Positions 42,388 to 52,615 of a stretch of 64,000 nucleotides of DNA are shown in pieces. Position 1 is the first letter of the stretch; each line of letters starts with the position of its first letter. The notes beneath the pieces were generated by a model that was not told where the DNA came from, made no database searches, and saw only the letters and a list, made by a program, of their open reading frames with translations. Origin of the DNA: Pseudomonas frederiksbergensis (GTDB lineage: Bacteria; Pseudomonadota; Gammaproteobacteria; Pseudomonadales; Pseudomonadaceae); assembly GCF_003732705.1 (NCBI RefSeq), contig NZ_MOBR01000015.1, positions 248,001-312,000 of the forward strand, given 5' to 3'. The translations under genes were made by a program, and so were the position numbers.

Positions 42388-44337
42388 ATGCAGCTGTACC
42401 TCTGTGAAAAACCTTCCCAGGCCAAAGACATCGCGGCAGTCCTCGGCGCCAAGCGCCGGGGCGACGGCTGCTGGCTGGGAACGAACGTCACGGTGACCTG
42501 GTGCATCGGCCATCTGCTGGAAACCGCGCCGCCGGATGCCTACGACGCGCGCTACAAACGCTGGGTACTGGCGGACCTGCCGATCATCCCCGACAAATGG
42601 AAGATGACCGTCAAACCGCGTACCGCCAGCCAGTACAAGGCAGTCAAACGCTTGCTCGGCGAGGCGACGGAACTGGTGATCGCCACGGACGCCGACCGTG
42701 AGGGTGAGATGATCGCCCGGGAACTGGTGGAGCATTGCCGCTATCGCGGGCCGATCCGGCGGTTGTGGTTGTCGGCGCTGGACGATGCGTCTATCCGCAA
42801 GGCGTTGGCGGCGCTCAAGCCTGGGGCCGAGACGTTCAGCCTCTATCATTCGGCGCTGGGTCGCTCCCGGGCCGACTGGCTGATCGGGATGAACATGAGT
42901 CGCTTGTTCACCCTGCTGGGCCGGCAGTCCGGCTATCAAGGGGTGTTGCCGGTGGGTCGTGTGCAAACGCCGACCTTGCGCCTGGTGGTGGACCGGGATC
43001 GCAGCATTGCCGATTTCGTCCCGGTCGCCTATTGGGCCATCGACGTGCAATTGCTGCACGATGGCACGGCGTTCACCGCCCAATGGCGGGCGAATCCAGA
43101 CGCCTGTGATGATCAGGATCGCTGCCTGAACCAGGCACTGGCCCAGCAAGCGGCAGCTGCGATGAGCAGCGCGACGAGCGCCCGGGTGATCAAGCTACGC
43201 ACCGAGCGCATGCGTGAAATCGCGCCGCTGCCATTCGACCTGGGCACCTTGCAGGAAGTCTGCTCGAAGAAACTCGGCCTTGGCGCCCAGGAAACCCTAG
43301 ACATCGCCCAGGCCCTCTACGAAACCCACAAAGTCATCACCTACCCGCGCAGCGATTGCGGCTACCTGCCCCTGAGCCAGCACAGCGAAGCCCCGAGCAT
43401 TCTCGCCGCGTTACGACAGGCCGATCCGAGCCTGAACGCCTTGAACGAGCACCTGGAGCCACAGCGCCGCTCTCGGGCCTGGAACGACGCCAAGGTCAGC
43501 GCCCACCACGGCATCATCCCCACTGCCGCCGCGAAAAACCTCGAGCGGCTGGTGGGTAAGCAACGGGCGGTCTACACCCTGATCCGCGCACGGTATCTGG
43601 CGCAGTTCCTGCCCAACCATGAATACGACCGCACCCAGGCTGACTTCGACTGTGCCGGTGAAGCCTTGCGCGCCGTGGGCAAGCAGATCGTCGAGCCCGG
43701 CTGGAAACGTGCCCTGCCCGAGGCGCTGGCACCGGCCAAAGGACGTGAGGCGCCCGCACCGCAAACCTTGCCAACCCTGGCCGAAGGACGGGATTGCGCG
43801 GTGGACGAGGTCAGGCTCAAGGACCTCTGGACCCAACCGCCCAAGCCGTTCACCGAGGGTGACCTGATCAAGGCGATGAAGAACGTCGCCAAATTGGTGG
43901 AAGACCCACTGCTCAAGCAGAAACTCAAGGACACCACCGGCATCGGCACCGAAGCGACCCGCGCCTCGATCATCCAGGGCCTGCTCGACCGGGGTTACCT
44001 GATAAAGAACGGCAAGGCCCTGGCCGCAACGCCGGCAGCGTTCAGCCTGATCGACGCCGTACCGCGAGCCATCGCCGACCCCGGCACCACCGCAATCTGG
44101 GAACAAGCACTGGACATGGTGCAAAGCGGTGAGATGAGCCTGGAAGAATTCGTCACCAAGCAGGCCGCGTGGATGAGCAAGCAGGTCGCTCGTTGCGCCG
44201 GCCTGAGCATGACCATCAGCGGCCCTGCGAGCCCGGCCGGGCGCGGCGCCACGCCCTGGAAGAAAAAACGCAAGACCACGGCACGCAAACCGGCGACCGG
44301 CGCCAAGCGCGCCGCCAAACCAACGAGCAAAGCGTAG
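42388..44337 (+). CDS. topB: DNA topoisomerase III
   Basis: A 649-aa type IA topoisomerase that cuts one strand and passes another to unlink DNA. The Toprim domain (QLYLCEKPSQAKDIAAVLG; acidic triad in ATDADREGE) is followed by LPVGRVQTPTLRLVVDRD and the active-site Tyr in ITYPRSDCGYL (about Tyr319). The C-terminal end is Lys/Arg-rich (KKKRKTTARKPATGAKRAA), probably a DNA-binding tail in place of zinc fingers. Start: ATG 42388, matching the family start; ATG 42379 is the alternative. The upstream palindrome has a LexA-type core. Confidence 0.92.
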   Translation: MQLYLCEKPSQAKDIAAVLGAKRRGDGCWLGTNVTVTWCIGHLLETAPPDAYDARYKRWVLADLPIIPDKWKMTVKPRTASQYKAVKRLLGEATELVIATDADREGEMIARELVEHCRYRGPIRRLWLSALDDASIRKALAALKPGAETFSLYHSALGRSRADWLIGMNMSRLFTLLGRQSGYQGVLPVGRVQTPTLRLVVDRDRSIADFVPVAYWAIDVQLLHDGTAFTAQWRANPDACDDQDRCLNQALAQQAAAAMSSATSARVIKLRTERMREIAPLPFDLGTLQEVCSKKLGLGAQETLDIAQALYETHKVITYPRSDCGYLPLSQHSEAPSILAALRQADPSLNALNEHLEPQRRSRAWNDAKVSAHHGIIPTAAAKNLERLVGKQRAVYTLIRARYLAQFLPNHEYDRTQADFDCAGEALRAVGKQIVEPGWKRALPEALAPAKGREAPAPQTLPTLAEGRDCAVDEVRLKDLWTQPPKPFTEGDLIKAMKNVAKLVEDPLLKQKLKDTTGIGTEATRASIIQGLLDRGYLIKNGKALAATPAAFSLIDAVPRAIADPGTTAIWEQALDMVQSGEMSLEEFVTKQAAWMSKQVARCAGLSMTISGPASPAGRGATPWKKKRKTTARKPATGAKRAAKPTSKA

Positions 44338-44428
44338 TGTGTGGGCAGCCAGGCAACAACGGCGCGTTTTAGATGGGCGCAAGCTCTTGATTCAACACTT
44401 GCCTTCAAGACTCAGCAAAAAGGAGGCC

Positions 44429-45376
44429 TTAACTGGCCGCCATTGAAGACGAGCATACCCTCCCCCTGCCAGCGCTCTTCGCTTCGTAGAGTTGCTTGTC
44501 TGCAGCTTCTATCAAGGCCTGGAATTCAAGATCAGCCGAGGGTGTCAATGTGGCGACGCCTAGTGAAATAGTCACCACACGATCAACATCAGAAGCAGAA
44601 TGTTCGATATCCAATGCCCTGACCCCCGCTTGCATTCGTGTTGCAATCTCAACCGCTCCAGAAAGATCTGTGTTCGGCAGAACGCAGGCAAACTCTTCGC
44701 CGCCATATCGGGCCACCAGATCATAGGGACGTCTAACCGTTTCAGCTAACGCTTGGGCAACGGCTCTCAGACAGCCGTCTCCAGCCTGGTGCCCGTATCG
44801 GTCGTTGTAGCGTTTGAAAAAGTCGACATCCGCCAAAATCAGTGACAGCGGTTTTTGCTCTCGCAAGCACACACGCCAATCAGCCGAAATGTCCTCATCG
44901 AATTTGCGTCGATTGGCCACCCCGGTAAGGCCATCCATCAGCGCCATGGTCCTTAGCAGATCGCTCTGTAACTTCAAAGTCAGATGTGTTCGCACCCGTG
45001 CTTTAACAATGACTGGATTGATGGGTTTACTGATGAAATCCACCGCACCAAGCGCCAGGCCCAGCAGTTCCTCTGACTCCTGTTGCTGTGCGGTAATGAA
45101 GATGATGGGTATGTCTTGGGTCGCCGGGTCTGCCTTGAGTCGACGGCATACTTCATGCCCGTCCATGCCCTCCATCACCACATCCAGCAGAATCAAATCG
45201 GGCTGTTGAGCCTGGCATACGGTAATGGCCTGCTCACCGCTGGTGGCCATAAACACATCAAAGTCCTCGCGAAACAGCTCATGCAGTACCCGGACATTAA
45301 TCGGCTGGTCGTCGACAACGAGCAATTTTGGACGGCTGTGGGGATGCGGCAACCAGGTTTCCATCGACTGTTTCAT
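44429..45376 (-). CDS. response regulator with diguanylate cyclase output (REC-GGDEF)
   Basis: A 315-aa protein. Residues 17-130 are a receiver domain (phospho-acceptor Asp65 in LILLDVVMEGMDG, Lys in FISKPIN). Residues 145-310 are a GGDEF domain with an intact GGEEF active site (225-229) and a product-inhibition site RPYD five residues upstream. It should make cyclic di-GMP when phosphorylated. Its ATG shares one base with the hybrid kinase stop codon (TGATG), so it is translationally coupled to its likely phosphodonor. Confidence 0.93.
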   Translation of the reverse strand: MKQSMETWLPHPHSRPKLLVVDDQPINVRVLHELFREDFDVFMATSGEQAITVCQAQQPDLILLDVVMEGMDGHEVCRRLKADPATQDIPIIFITAQQQESEELLGLALGAVDFISKPINPVIVKARVRTHLTLKLQSDLLRTMALMDGLTGVANRRKFDEDISADWRVCLREQKPLSLILADVDFFKRYNDRYGHQAGDGCLRAVAQALAETVRRPYDLVARYGGEEFACVLPNTDLSGAVEIATRMQAGVRALDIEHSASDVDRVVTISLGVATLTPSADLEFQALIEAADKQLYEAKSAGRGRVCSSSMAAS

Positions 45377-48300
45377 CAGGCAGATCTCAGCAGGTCACGA
45401 CCGATCGGCATCGCGGCCGAAAAGTCCAGGGACTGGACCCTGGCCACCAGTTCGTCGAACCGGGGTCGCAGGGATGGCGGGGTTTTTGCCACCAATGCGT
45501 CGGTCAACTCAAGGGCTTGAAGATTTCCCGCCTCCAGCAATAACAAAATCTCTTCAAGGGATTGCTTCCATTGCGTCGGTTCCATGGTTTCCTTGTCCGC
45601 ACTGATAGTCGCTCGGGGGCTTTGAGCGAAGTCGACATTCATCTGCTCAAGACTGAGTTGCAGTAACCTGCTTAATTCGTCAAACCAGGTAACGTCAGCG
45701 AAGATGTTCGCCGCAGACGCAGGATCTTTTAGTGTGTGCTCCAGATGACCGGCCAGTGCTGACAACGCCTTGGCCCCCATGGTGCCGCTGCTGCCTTTAA
45801 TGGAATGGAGCACGAAAGCGGCCCCCGCTGCGTCTTGTTGCTGGATCTGTTCGTGCAACCGGACCAGCTGTTTTTCCAGCTCCGGGCCGAAGTTTTTCAG
45901 TACGATGCGGATCAAATCGAGGTCACCACCAAAGCGATCAACGATTGACGCCCGGGAATCGATGACGCCTTCGTCCATCATGGTTTGTCCCAGGCCTGAA
46001 GCTGCCTGACTGCCCTCGCGGCCCACTTGAAAGAGCAGCGTTGCGACAAGTTGTTCCAGGTCGATGGGCTTGCCAACATGCTCATTCATCCCTGCGGCAA
46101 GACACGCCTCACGGTCGCTATTGGAGGCATTGGCGGTCATCGCCACAATCGGCAGCGTTGCAAAACGCGGGTTTGATCGAATACGACGAGTCGCCTCCAA
46201 GCCATCGATATCCGGCATCTGGATGTCCATCAATACGACGTCGAAGCGCTCATTCATCACTTTGCTGACACCCTCCAGTCCGCCTTCCGCCAGCCTCACC
46301 TCGGCGCCTTCCCTTGTCAGTAACTCATCGGCAACCTGGCGATTGAGCATATTGTCCTCCACCACCAACAGCCGCAGCCCGGCCAGACGCTGCGGCCGGT
46401 CAGCCGTCGACGGAGAAAGGGGGGAATGCGGCAGGCCTTTGCCGCCGAGGGCTCGTTCGATGGCATCGGTCAATTGCCTGGGCGTGACGGGCTTGGTGAG
46501 AAACCCCACGAAGGGCGCGTCTCCCGCCTCGTTGACGTCGGCCAAGACTTCGCGGCCGTAAGCCGTGATCATAATGATCATGGGCGGTGACACACCGCTA
46601 CTTTGTTGCTGGATCAAGTGCGCAGCACTCAGACCATCCATATCGGACATCCGCCAATCCATCAGCACCATGTCGTAAGCCTCACCTCGCGCCTGGGCTA
46701 TCTTCACCCATTCCACCGCTTGCGTGCCACCACTCACGTGGTCGCCTTTCCAGCCCAATGCATGAACAGTTCGCAACAGCAATTCACCCGCCATGGCGTT
46801 GTCGTCGACCACCAGTATCCGTATGGACGCATCGACTCCCGGACCGGTGGATTTGGGCAGTGACGTCGGCGCTACATCCAGAGTGATATCGAACCAGAAA
46901 CGGCTCCCCACACCTTGCTGGCTCTGCACCTGAAGTTCACCGCCCATCAAGGTCACCAGGCGCTTGCAGATCACCAGGCCCAGGCCTGTACCACCAAAGC
47001 GCCGGGAGGTTGAAGCCTCGGCCTGTGTGAACCCTTCAAAAATGCGCTGCTGTTGCTCCGGGCTGATACCGATGCCCGTATCAGAAACGGCGATGCGCAA
47101 GCTCACCGCACTTTTCGTGCGCAACCGTTGTTCAACGCTGACCACGACCTGGCCTTCCAGAGTGAACTTGAGGGCATTGCCCGCCAGATTGATCAGCACC
47201 TGTTGCAGTCGCAGGCTATCGCCGATCAGATCGTTGGGTAAATTGGAATCCAGGTCGAACAGTACCTCGACTTCTTTCTGGCCCTGGTTGCCGGCCAGCA
47301 CGACGGCGAGGTCACGCATGAGAGGTTCGAGCTCAAACGGATGCATGTCGAGTTGCAGCTTGCCGGCTTCAATCTTGGAGTAGTCGAGGATGTCATTGAG
47401 CAAACCCAGCAGTGATTTCGCGGCGGTCTGGGCTTTGCTTACATAATCGAGTTGGCGACCGTCCAGGTCGGTGTTTTGCACCAACTGCAACATCCCCAAC
47501 ACGGCGTTCATCGGTGTGCGTATTTCATGACTCATGTTGGCCAGGAAGGCGGACTTGGCCGCACTCCCGGCATCGGCCTGTTCCTTGGCGTGAAGCAGAA
47601 ATGACTCGAGTTCGCGCTGGGCAGTGATGTCCCGATTGATCCCGGTCACGCGCAAAGCTTTGCCGCCGGGACCGCGTTCTATCTGTGCGCCGGCCTGTAT
47701 GAAGCGGGTCTGGCCGTCCGGGCGCACGACACGGAAAATGGTGTCATACACATCCGTGCCCTCGACTGCACCATTCAACTTTGCAGCCGCGGCCACAACA
47801 TCATCAGGGTGAACACGCGAGTACCAGTGCATATAACTCAGCCCAGTATCGCGCAACGTCAGTGGCTGCCCGTAAAACTCGAACATGCGGTCATTCCACT
47901 TCAAGGCATTGTCTGCCAACGTCCAGGACCAAATGCCCAGTTCAGCCACTTCAGCCGCCATCAGCAACTGATCGTGCAGGGCCATCAGTTCGCTGCGTTG
48001 TTCCAGTGTTGTCTTAAGGCTCGCAGCCAGTTCCTTTTCTGCCGCTTTACGTTCGGTGATGTCTACCGCGATACCAAGGTAACCGCTCAATACCCCATCG
48101 GCGTCGCGCATGGAGGTGACCACCAGGGTGACAGGAAACCGCACGCCATCCTTGCGTATGTAAGTCCACTCCCGGGTTTCTGCACCGTCAAGCTCGGGTT
48201 TATGGGCTAACACACGGAAACCGTCGATGGTTTGGGCGTATTCCTCACTCAGCTCAACACCTCGTGCCGCAATTTCCTCCGGCACATGGATCAGCGCCGG

Positions 48301-49914
48301 GGTGTATTGACCCAACAATTCATCGGCGTCGTAACCCAACAAATGCTCGGCGCCTTTGTTGAACACACGGATAACACCCTCCAGGTCCGTCGCAATGATC
48401 GAGACCTCCGTGGCCGAGCGCAGCACGGTACCCAACAACAGATTCAAATGCCGCAACTCGGACGTGCGCTGCGCAACCTGTTCTTCGAGGTTGGAATTGA
48501 GTTCGAGAATCCGGGCCTCTGCGGCTTTTTTTGCCGAGATATCCCTTAACGTCTTGGACGCCCCGACAACGCGCCCACCCTCGTCGTAGATAGGCGAGAC
48601 ATTGGCAGAGACATCAATCAGCCGACCGTCCTTGCAACGGCGCTGGGTGTCAAAACTGGCGATACGCTGCCCCGCCCTGATGCACACAAGGATATGGGCT
48701 TCCTCCCCGACAAGCTCTTCAGGCACCACCAACTCGGCCAGTGTCCGGCCCACCGCCTCATCGGCGGTATAGCCAAGAAGGTGCTCGGCGCCTTTGTTCC
48801 AGTTGGTGATGATGCCGTCGAGGGTTTTCCCGATAATGCCATCCGCCGAGCTTTCGACGATGGCGGCCAGCCTTGCTTGCTCTGCGAAAATCTGCCGCCG
48901 ACGCTGACGGCTGACACTCACGACCCCCGCCAGAGTTGCCAACAGAAGCGTGACCAAACCTCCCATCAACAGGACGACCTTGGGGGAAATCTGATGCAGG
49001 CGCTGGATGAACAACGGATGCGCGCCGAGTTCGATCTGCCATCGCCTCCCGTATACCTCGCGCTCCAACCGGTGGGTCATCAACGGTTCCAGGCTGGCCG
49101 AGTCGTCGGTGCTTTCATAAAACAACTGCTCTTGCCCAGGGACCGTGATATCCCTCAATCGCAGATGCACCGTCTCATTTTCTATGCGCAGACCTTTGAG
49201 GACTTCCTCGGTCTGCAACACGACATAGCTCCAGCCAAAAGCTGCTGCCTCGCGTTCGGCAGGGGTAGGCGGAGTCTCTGCGCCACGAAAGATTGGCATC
49301 AACAACAGGAAAGACTGCTTCGGTTTCGCGGTGTTCTGGATCAGGGTGATGGGGCCGGTGATCCGTGCCAAGCCGCTTTGTATCGAGGCTTGGGCGGCCT
49401 CTCGCCGGGAGGTTTCCGACGCGATGTCCAAACCGATTGCAGGCTGGTTACCCTCAATCGGTTCGACATACTGGACAATGTAACGCTCGCCTGAATGCGG
49501 TGAGAATTGGCGAATGGTGAAATCAGCCTTGCCATCGGCACGAGCCTTGTTGAGGAACTCGCTCTCATCGCGCTCCGGCACACGCCTGATAAAGCCAAGG
49601 GCACTGGCGCCCGGAAACTCGGACGCGAGATCGCGGGTTTGGTGATATCGGTCAAACACTTCGCGGCTGATGCCATGCTCTCCCGCTGTCAGCACCGCTC
49701 CACGAGCGCCTCGCAAACCGTATTGGTAAAGATCGAGGCGCGTCAAAACCAACTCTGCGGCGTCCTCGGTAGCCGCTGCGATCGCTTCTTGAGCCTGCTG
49801 CCCGTTGATTCGCTCGACGGTCAAACCGCCCAGAACGCTTGCCCCCAGGCCCAACACCAGAGTGACAGCGACGCCACGGTTCAATGCAAAAAATTTCAAT
49901 CTCTTCACCCGCAT
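45376..49914 (-). CDS. hybrid sensor histidine kinase: CHASE-PAS3-HisKA-HATPase-REC2-Hpt
   Basis: A 1512-aa membrane kinase. N-terminal helix (about 10-30), periplasmic CHASE domain (about 65-300; SEFPGASALGFIRRVPERDE, GLDIASETSRREAA), second helix near 315-335, three PAS domains (about 350-770; NWNKGAEHLLGYTADEAVGR, VFNKGAEHLLGYDADELLGQ), HisKA with SHEIRTPMNAVLGM, and HATPase with SDTGIGI and GGTGLGLVICKRL. Two receivers follow (VLMDWRMSDMDGL; VVLMDIQMPDIDGL) and a C-terminal Hpt with HSIKGSSGTMGA. This is a complete phosphorelay that could pass phosphate to the adjacent REC proteins. Start uncertain: ATG 49914, or a TTG at 49938. Confidence 0.92.
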   Translation of the reverse strand: MRVKRLKFFALNRGVAVTLVLGLGASVLGGLTVERINGQQAQEAIAAATEDAAELVLTRLDLYQYGLRGARGAVLTAGEHGISREVFDRYHQTRDLASEFPGASALGFIRRVPERDESEFLNKARADGKADFTIRQFSPHSGERYIVQYVEPIEGNQPAIGLDIASETSRREAAQASIQSGLARITGPITLIQNTAKPKQSFLLLMPIFRGAETPPTPAEREAAAFGWSYVVLQTEEVLKGLRIENETVHLRLRDITVPGQEQLFYESTDDSASLEPLMTHRLEREVYGRRWQIELGAHPLFIQRLHQISPKVVLLMGGLVTLLLATLAGVVSVSRQRRRQIFAEQARLAAIVESSADGIIGKTLDGIITNWNKGAEHLLGYTADEAVGRTLAELVVPEELVGEEAHILVCIRAGQRIASFDTQRRCKDGRLIDVSANVSPIYDEGGRVVGASKTLRDISAKKAAEARILELNSNLEEQVAQRTSELRHLNLLLGTVLRSATEVSIIATDLEGVIRVFNKGAEHLLGYDADELLGQYTPALIHVPEEIAARGVELSEEYAQTIDGFRVLAHKPELDGAETREWTYIRKDGVRFPVTLVVTSMRDADGVLSGYLGIAVDITERKAAEKELAASLKTTLEQRSELMALHDQLLMAAEVAELGIWSWTLADNALKWNDRMFEFYGQPLTLRDTGLSYMHWYSRVHPDDVVAAAAKLNGAVEGTDVYDTIFRVVRPDGQTRFIQAGAQIERGPGGKALRVTGINRDITAQRELESFLLHAKEQADAGSAAKSAFLANMSHEIRTPMNAVLGMLQLVQNTDLDGRQLDYVSKAQTAAKSLLGLLNDILDYSKIEAGKLQLDMHPFELEPLMRDLAVVLAGNQGQKEVEVLFDLDSNLPNDLIGDSLRLQQVLINLAGNALKFTLEGQVVVSVEQRLRTKSAVSLRIAVSDTGIGISPEQQQRIFEGFTQAEASTSRRFGGTGLGLVICKRLVTLMGGELQVQSQQGVGSRFWFDITLDVAPTSLPKSTGPGVDASIRILVVDDNAMAGELLLRTVHALGWKGDHVSGGTQAVEWVKIAQARGEAYDMVLMDWRMSDMDGLSAAHLIQQQSSGVSPPMIIMITAYGREVLADVNEAGDAPFVGFLTKPVTPRQLTDAIERALGGKGLPHSPLSPSTADRPQRLAGLRLLVVEDNMLNRQVADELLTREGAEVRLAEGGLEGVSKVMNERFDVVLMDIQMPDIDGLEATRRIRSNPRFATLPIVAMTANASNSDREACLAAGMNEHVGKPIDLEQLVATLLFQVGREGSQAASGLGQTMMDEGVIDSRASIVDRFGGDLDLIRIVLKNFGPELEKQLVRLHEQIQQQDAAGAAFVLHSIKGSSGTMGAKALSALAGHLEHTLKDPASAANIFADVTWFDELSRLLQLSLEQMNVDFAQSPRATISADKETMEPTQWKQSLEEILLLLEAGNLQALELTDALVAKTPPSLRPRFDELVARVQSLDFSAAMPIGRDLLRSA

Positions 49915-49982
49915 TGCCCCGTCGCAGAAGACTTTCAAGCCTTCAATATTAAGGTTCGAACCCTGTTGGGGGCGTCTGCAGC

Positions 49983-51692
49983 TTAGTTCGTCTGCGCAAC
50001 ATCAACGTTGAGCCCGGATGATAAAAATGAAGCTATCTGAGAAAAGGGAATCGGACGGCAATACAAATACCCTTGCATGATCTGACAGCCCTGCCTCAGA
50101 AGCGTATCGGCCTGTTCCTGGGTTTCTACACCTTCGGCCACCAATTCAAGACCTAGCGCCTGACCTAATTTGATGATCGCTTCAATGATTGCCGAATCGC
50201 TTTTGTCGGTGAGCATATCTCGCACAAAGCTCTGGTCTATTTTCAGCACATCAATGGGAAATCGCTTGAGATAAGCCAGGCTCGAATAACCAGTACCGAA
50301 ATCGTCGATCGAAATGCGCACCCCGAGGGTTTTGAGAAGAGAGAGGGTTTCTCGGGCGTTATCAATGTCCCTGGCCAACACCCCTTCGGTAATCTCCAGT
50401 TCCAGAAATCTTGCTTCCAGTCCGGATTCGACCAGGATGCTTTTCACCATGTCCAGAAAGGAGGCTTCGCGAAACTGCACAGCAGAAATGTTCACGCTGA
50501 TAGAAATGTCATGACCCAGCTCACGAAGTACCCTCGTGTCCTTGCAGGCCTGGAGCAGAACGTATTTGCCAATCGGGATGATCAGCCCGGTTTCTTCTGC
50601 CAGAGGAATGAAATCGGCAGGTGAAATCAAGACACCGTCAGGATTGCGCCAGCGGATCAGCGCTTCCATCCCAATGACCCGGTGATGCCGGGCATCAACC
50701 TTCGCCTGGTAAAAAACCTCGAAGACACCTTCTTCCAGGGCGTTACGCATATGGCGCTCAAGCAGGTGCCTGGCACGCATGCTGCTCTCGATATGCGAAG
50801 AGAAAAAACAATAGCGATTACGGCCTGAAAGCTTCGCCTGGTACATGGCCGCATCGGCGTGCCGATACAGCGATTCCATATCGTCGCTGTCCTCAGGGAA
50901 CACACTGATGCCGATGCTGGCGCCAAGGTCGTAGCGGTTTCCATGAATTGAAAAGGGGCTGGAGATGGTGGCGAGCACCCTTTGCGCGAAATCGCCCACG
51001 GCATCGAAACCGATCACCTCCGGCAACAGGACGATGAACTCGTCTCCTCCCTGCCTGCTGACGGTATCCTCGCTGAGCAACGATCGCGACAATCTGAACG
51101 CAACCTTTTGCAACACCAGGTCACCCACCGAGTGACCCATCGAATCGTTGATGACTTTGAAGTTGTCCAGATCCAGCAGCAGCATCGCCACACGGCCATG
51201 GCTGCGACGAGCCTTTTGTAACGCCTGCTCGGTACGATCCTGCAACAGTATTCTGTTGGGCAGACCGGTCAATGCATCGTGATTGGCAAGCCTCTTCGCC
51301 TCCTTGCGCAAGGCGATATGGGCTTTGATGCGGGCTCTGGCAACCGGGACATTCAGCGGCTTTTGAATGAAATCCACGCCGCCGCACTCCAGAGCGAGCA
51401 GCTCATCGGCTGTCTGCGTATGAGCGCTGACAAAAATGACCGCCGCGTCCAACAGTTCGGGATCAGACTTTAGTGCCCGACAGACCTCGAAGCCGCTTAT
51501 TCCTGGCATTTCTATGTCGAGCAAAACCACATCGGGCCTGCATTGGCGCGCAATCTCAAGCGCCTGCTGACCATTTTGGGCGATATAGACTTCAGCTAAA
51601 TCTTGCACTGCCGTGCTCAGAACTCTTAGATCGGTGACTTGGTCATCGACGATCAGGACGACGGGTTTGAGGCTGAACGTCTTGTCGTGCAT
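49983..51692 (-). CDS. response regulator with GGDEF and EAL domains
   Basis: A 569-aa protein. Receiver at about 10-125 (Asp59 in VVLLDIEMPGISG, Lys in FIQKPLN). The GGDEF domain has an intact motif RQGGDEF (215-219) but no RxxD inhibition site. The EAL domain contains EALIRW, NISAVQF, ELEITEGVLA, IDDFGTGYSSLAYLKRFPID and VAEGVET, all expected for an active cyclic-di-GMP phosphodiesterase. Net activity cannot be told from sequence. It lies 68 bp upstream of the hybrid kinase in the same direction. Confidence 0.93.
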   Translation of the reverse strand: MHDKTFSLKPVVLIVDDQVTDLRVLSTAVQDLAEVYIAQNGQQALEIARQCRPDVVLLDIEMPGISGFEVCRALKSDPELLDAAVIFVSAHTQTADELLALECGGVDFIQKPLNVPVARARIKAHIALRKEAKRLANHDALTGLPNRILLQDRTEQALQKARRSHGRVAMLLLDLDNFKVINDSMGHSVGDLVLQKVAFRLSRSLLSEDTVSRQGGDEFIVLLPEVIGFDAVGDFAQRVLATISSPFSIHGNRYDLGASIGISVFPEDSDDMESLYRHADAAMYQAKLSGRNRYCFFSSHIESSMRARHLLERHMRNALEEGVFEVFYQAKVDARHHRVIGMEALIRWRNPDGVLISPADFIPLAEETGLIIPIGKYVLLQACKDTRVLRELGHDISISVNISAVQFREASFLDMVKSILVESGLEARFLELEITEGVLARDIDNARETLSLLKTLGVRISIDDFGTGYSSLAYLKRFPIDVLKIDQSFVRDMLTDKSDSAIIEAIIKLGQALGLELVAEGVETQEQADTLLRQGCQIMQGYLYCRPIPFSQIASFLSSGLNVDVAQTN

Positions 51693-51779
51693 TCCCTTAC
51701 TCCTGCCAAATCCCTTGCATTGAGTGACAAGCCATCCTGAACAGCGTCTATCTGCACCGGAACATCCCGCCTGCCAGGC

Positions 51780-52265
51780 TCAGGCCAGGCCGGCTAATCG
51801 TTGAAGCCTTTCGACGTCTGCGTCGGGCTCACCGTTGTTCATGGCGGCAGCAAGGCGCATCACCACTTGTTCGCGGCGCACTTGCATGGGAGGCAACGCA
51901 TAAATAGCGCCTATCAACTCACGTAGAACCATAGGCAGTCCCCAGCGTGCTTTCAAGCGAACGGCAAAAGGCGCTGCAAAATCGCGGACCGCGTGCGAGA
52001 GCGCTTCTTCGTCAAGTTGAGTATTGGTCTGTCGCAGGGCCTGACTAATCGCCAGATTCACGCTGGTAAGCCCCCCTAACCGCGTCAGGGCATCCGGCAG
52101 ATTCCAGTCGGCCATAACCAACTGATAAGTGCTCGGCTGCCAAGCGTTTAACGCACTGGCGACATCGATAAAGCAATCGACTTGCGCAACCGGGCGGATG
52201 CTCAACACGAGCTGTTTTAAAAGATCTGATATCCAGGGGTCATCATCCAGAATCATCACTCGCAT
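51780..52265 (-). CDS. internally deleted response regulator (receiver half fused to HDOD-like tail)
   Basis: A 161-aa protein. The first 56 residues are the start of a receiver domain (MRVMILDDDPWISDLLKQLV; acceptor Asp in LVMADWNLPD), but the second half, with the Thr/Ser and Lys, is missing. The chain switches directly to LTRLGGLTSVNLAISQALR and then EEALSHAVRDFAAPFAVRLK and ELIGAIYALPPMQVRREQVV. These segments resemble separate parts of the HDOD domain found in longer REC-HDOD proteins of Pseudomonas. I infer in-frame internal deletions. It is first in the signalling cluster, 87 bp before the GGDEF-EAL gene. Possibly non-functional as a receiver. Confidence 0.6.
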   Translation of the reverse strand: MRVMILDDDPWISDLLKQLVLSIRPVAQVDCFIDVASALNAWQPSTYQLVMADWNLPDALTRLGGLTSVNLAISQALRQTNTQLDEEALSHAVRDFAAPFAVRLKARWGLPMVLRELIGAIYALPPMQVRREQVVMRLAAAMNNGEPDADVERLQRLAGLA

Positions 52266-52615
52266 TCGATAATCCTCACTGGATTGACACGCAACGTCGC
52301 AACGCCTTAGTGGCTAACTATCGGCCACCCGCAAAAAACTGACGTTGTTGAGGTCAAAAGGTGAGGTTGTAACCGAGCGAATTTGAGCAAGTCACGGCAA
52401 TTTCCCTTTGGCTGATGGCTAGATGGCATCCTTAAGGAATCGAATCTATTCCTCGCCAGCGAACTATACAAGCGATCAACACGGCACCGGTTCACGGGGC
52501 ATTCGACGGTAGGTGAAAACCGACGGTAAAGCCTGTGGGCACTTCGGCAAGCCCCGAATGGTCTAGTGTTGCTCAAGCCCGGGCGCTTGCCCCACTTTTT
52601 GAAAAGGCACCGACC
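52266..52615. other. non-coding divergent region between the signalling cluster and GST
   Basis: 350 bp with promoters expected in both directions. I see no supported gene, REP or strong hairpin. An open frame on the minus strand (52307-52912) is antisense to the GST gene and has no ribosome site. Confidence 0.5.
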
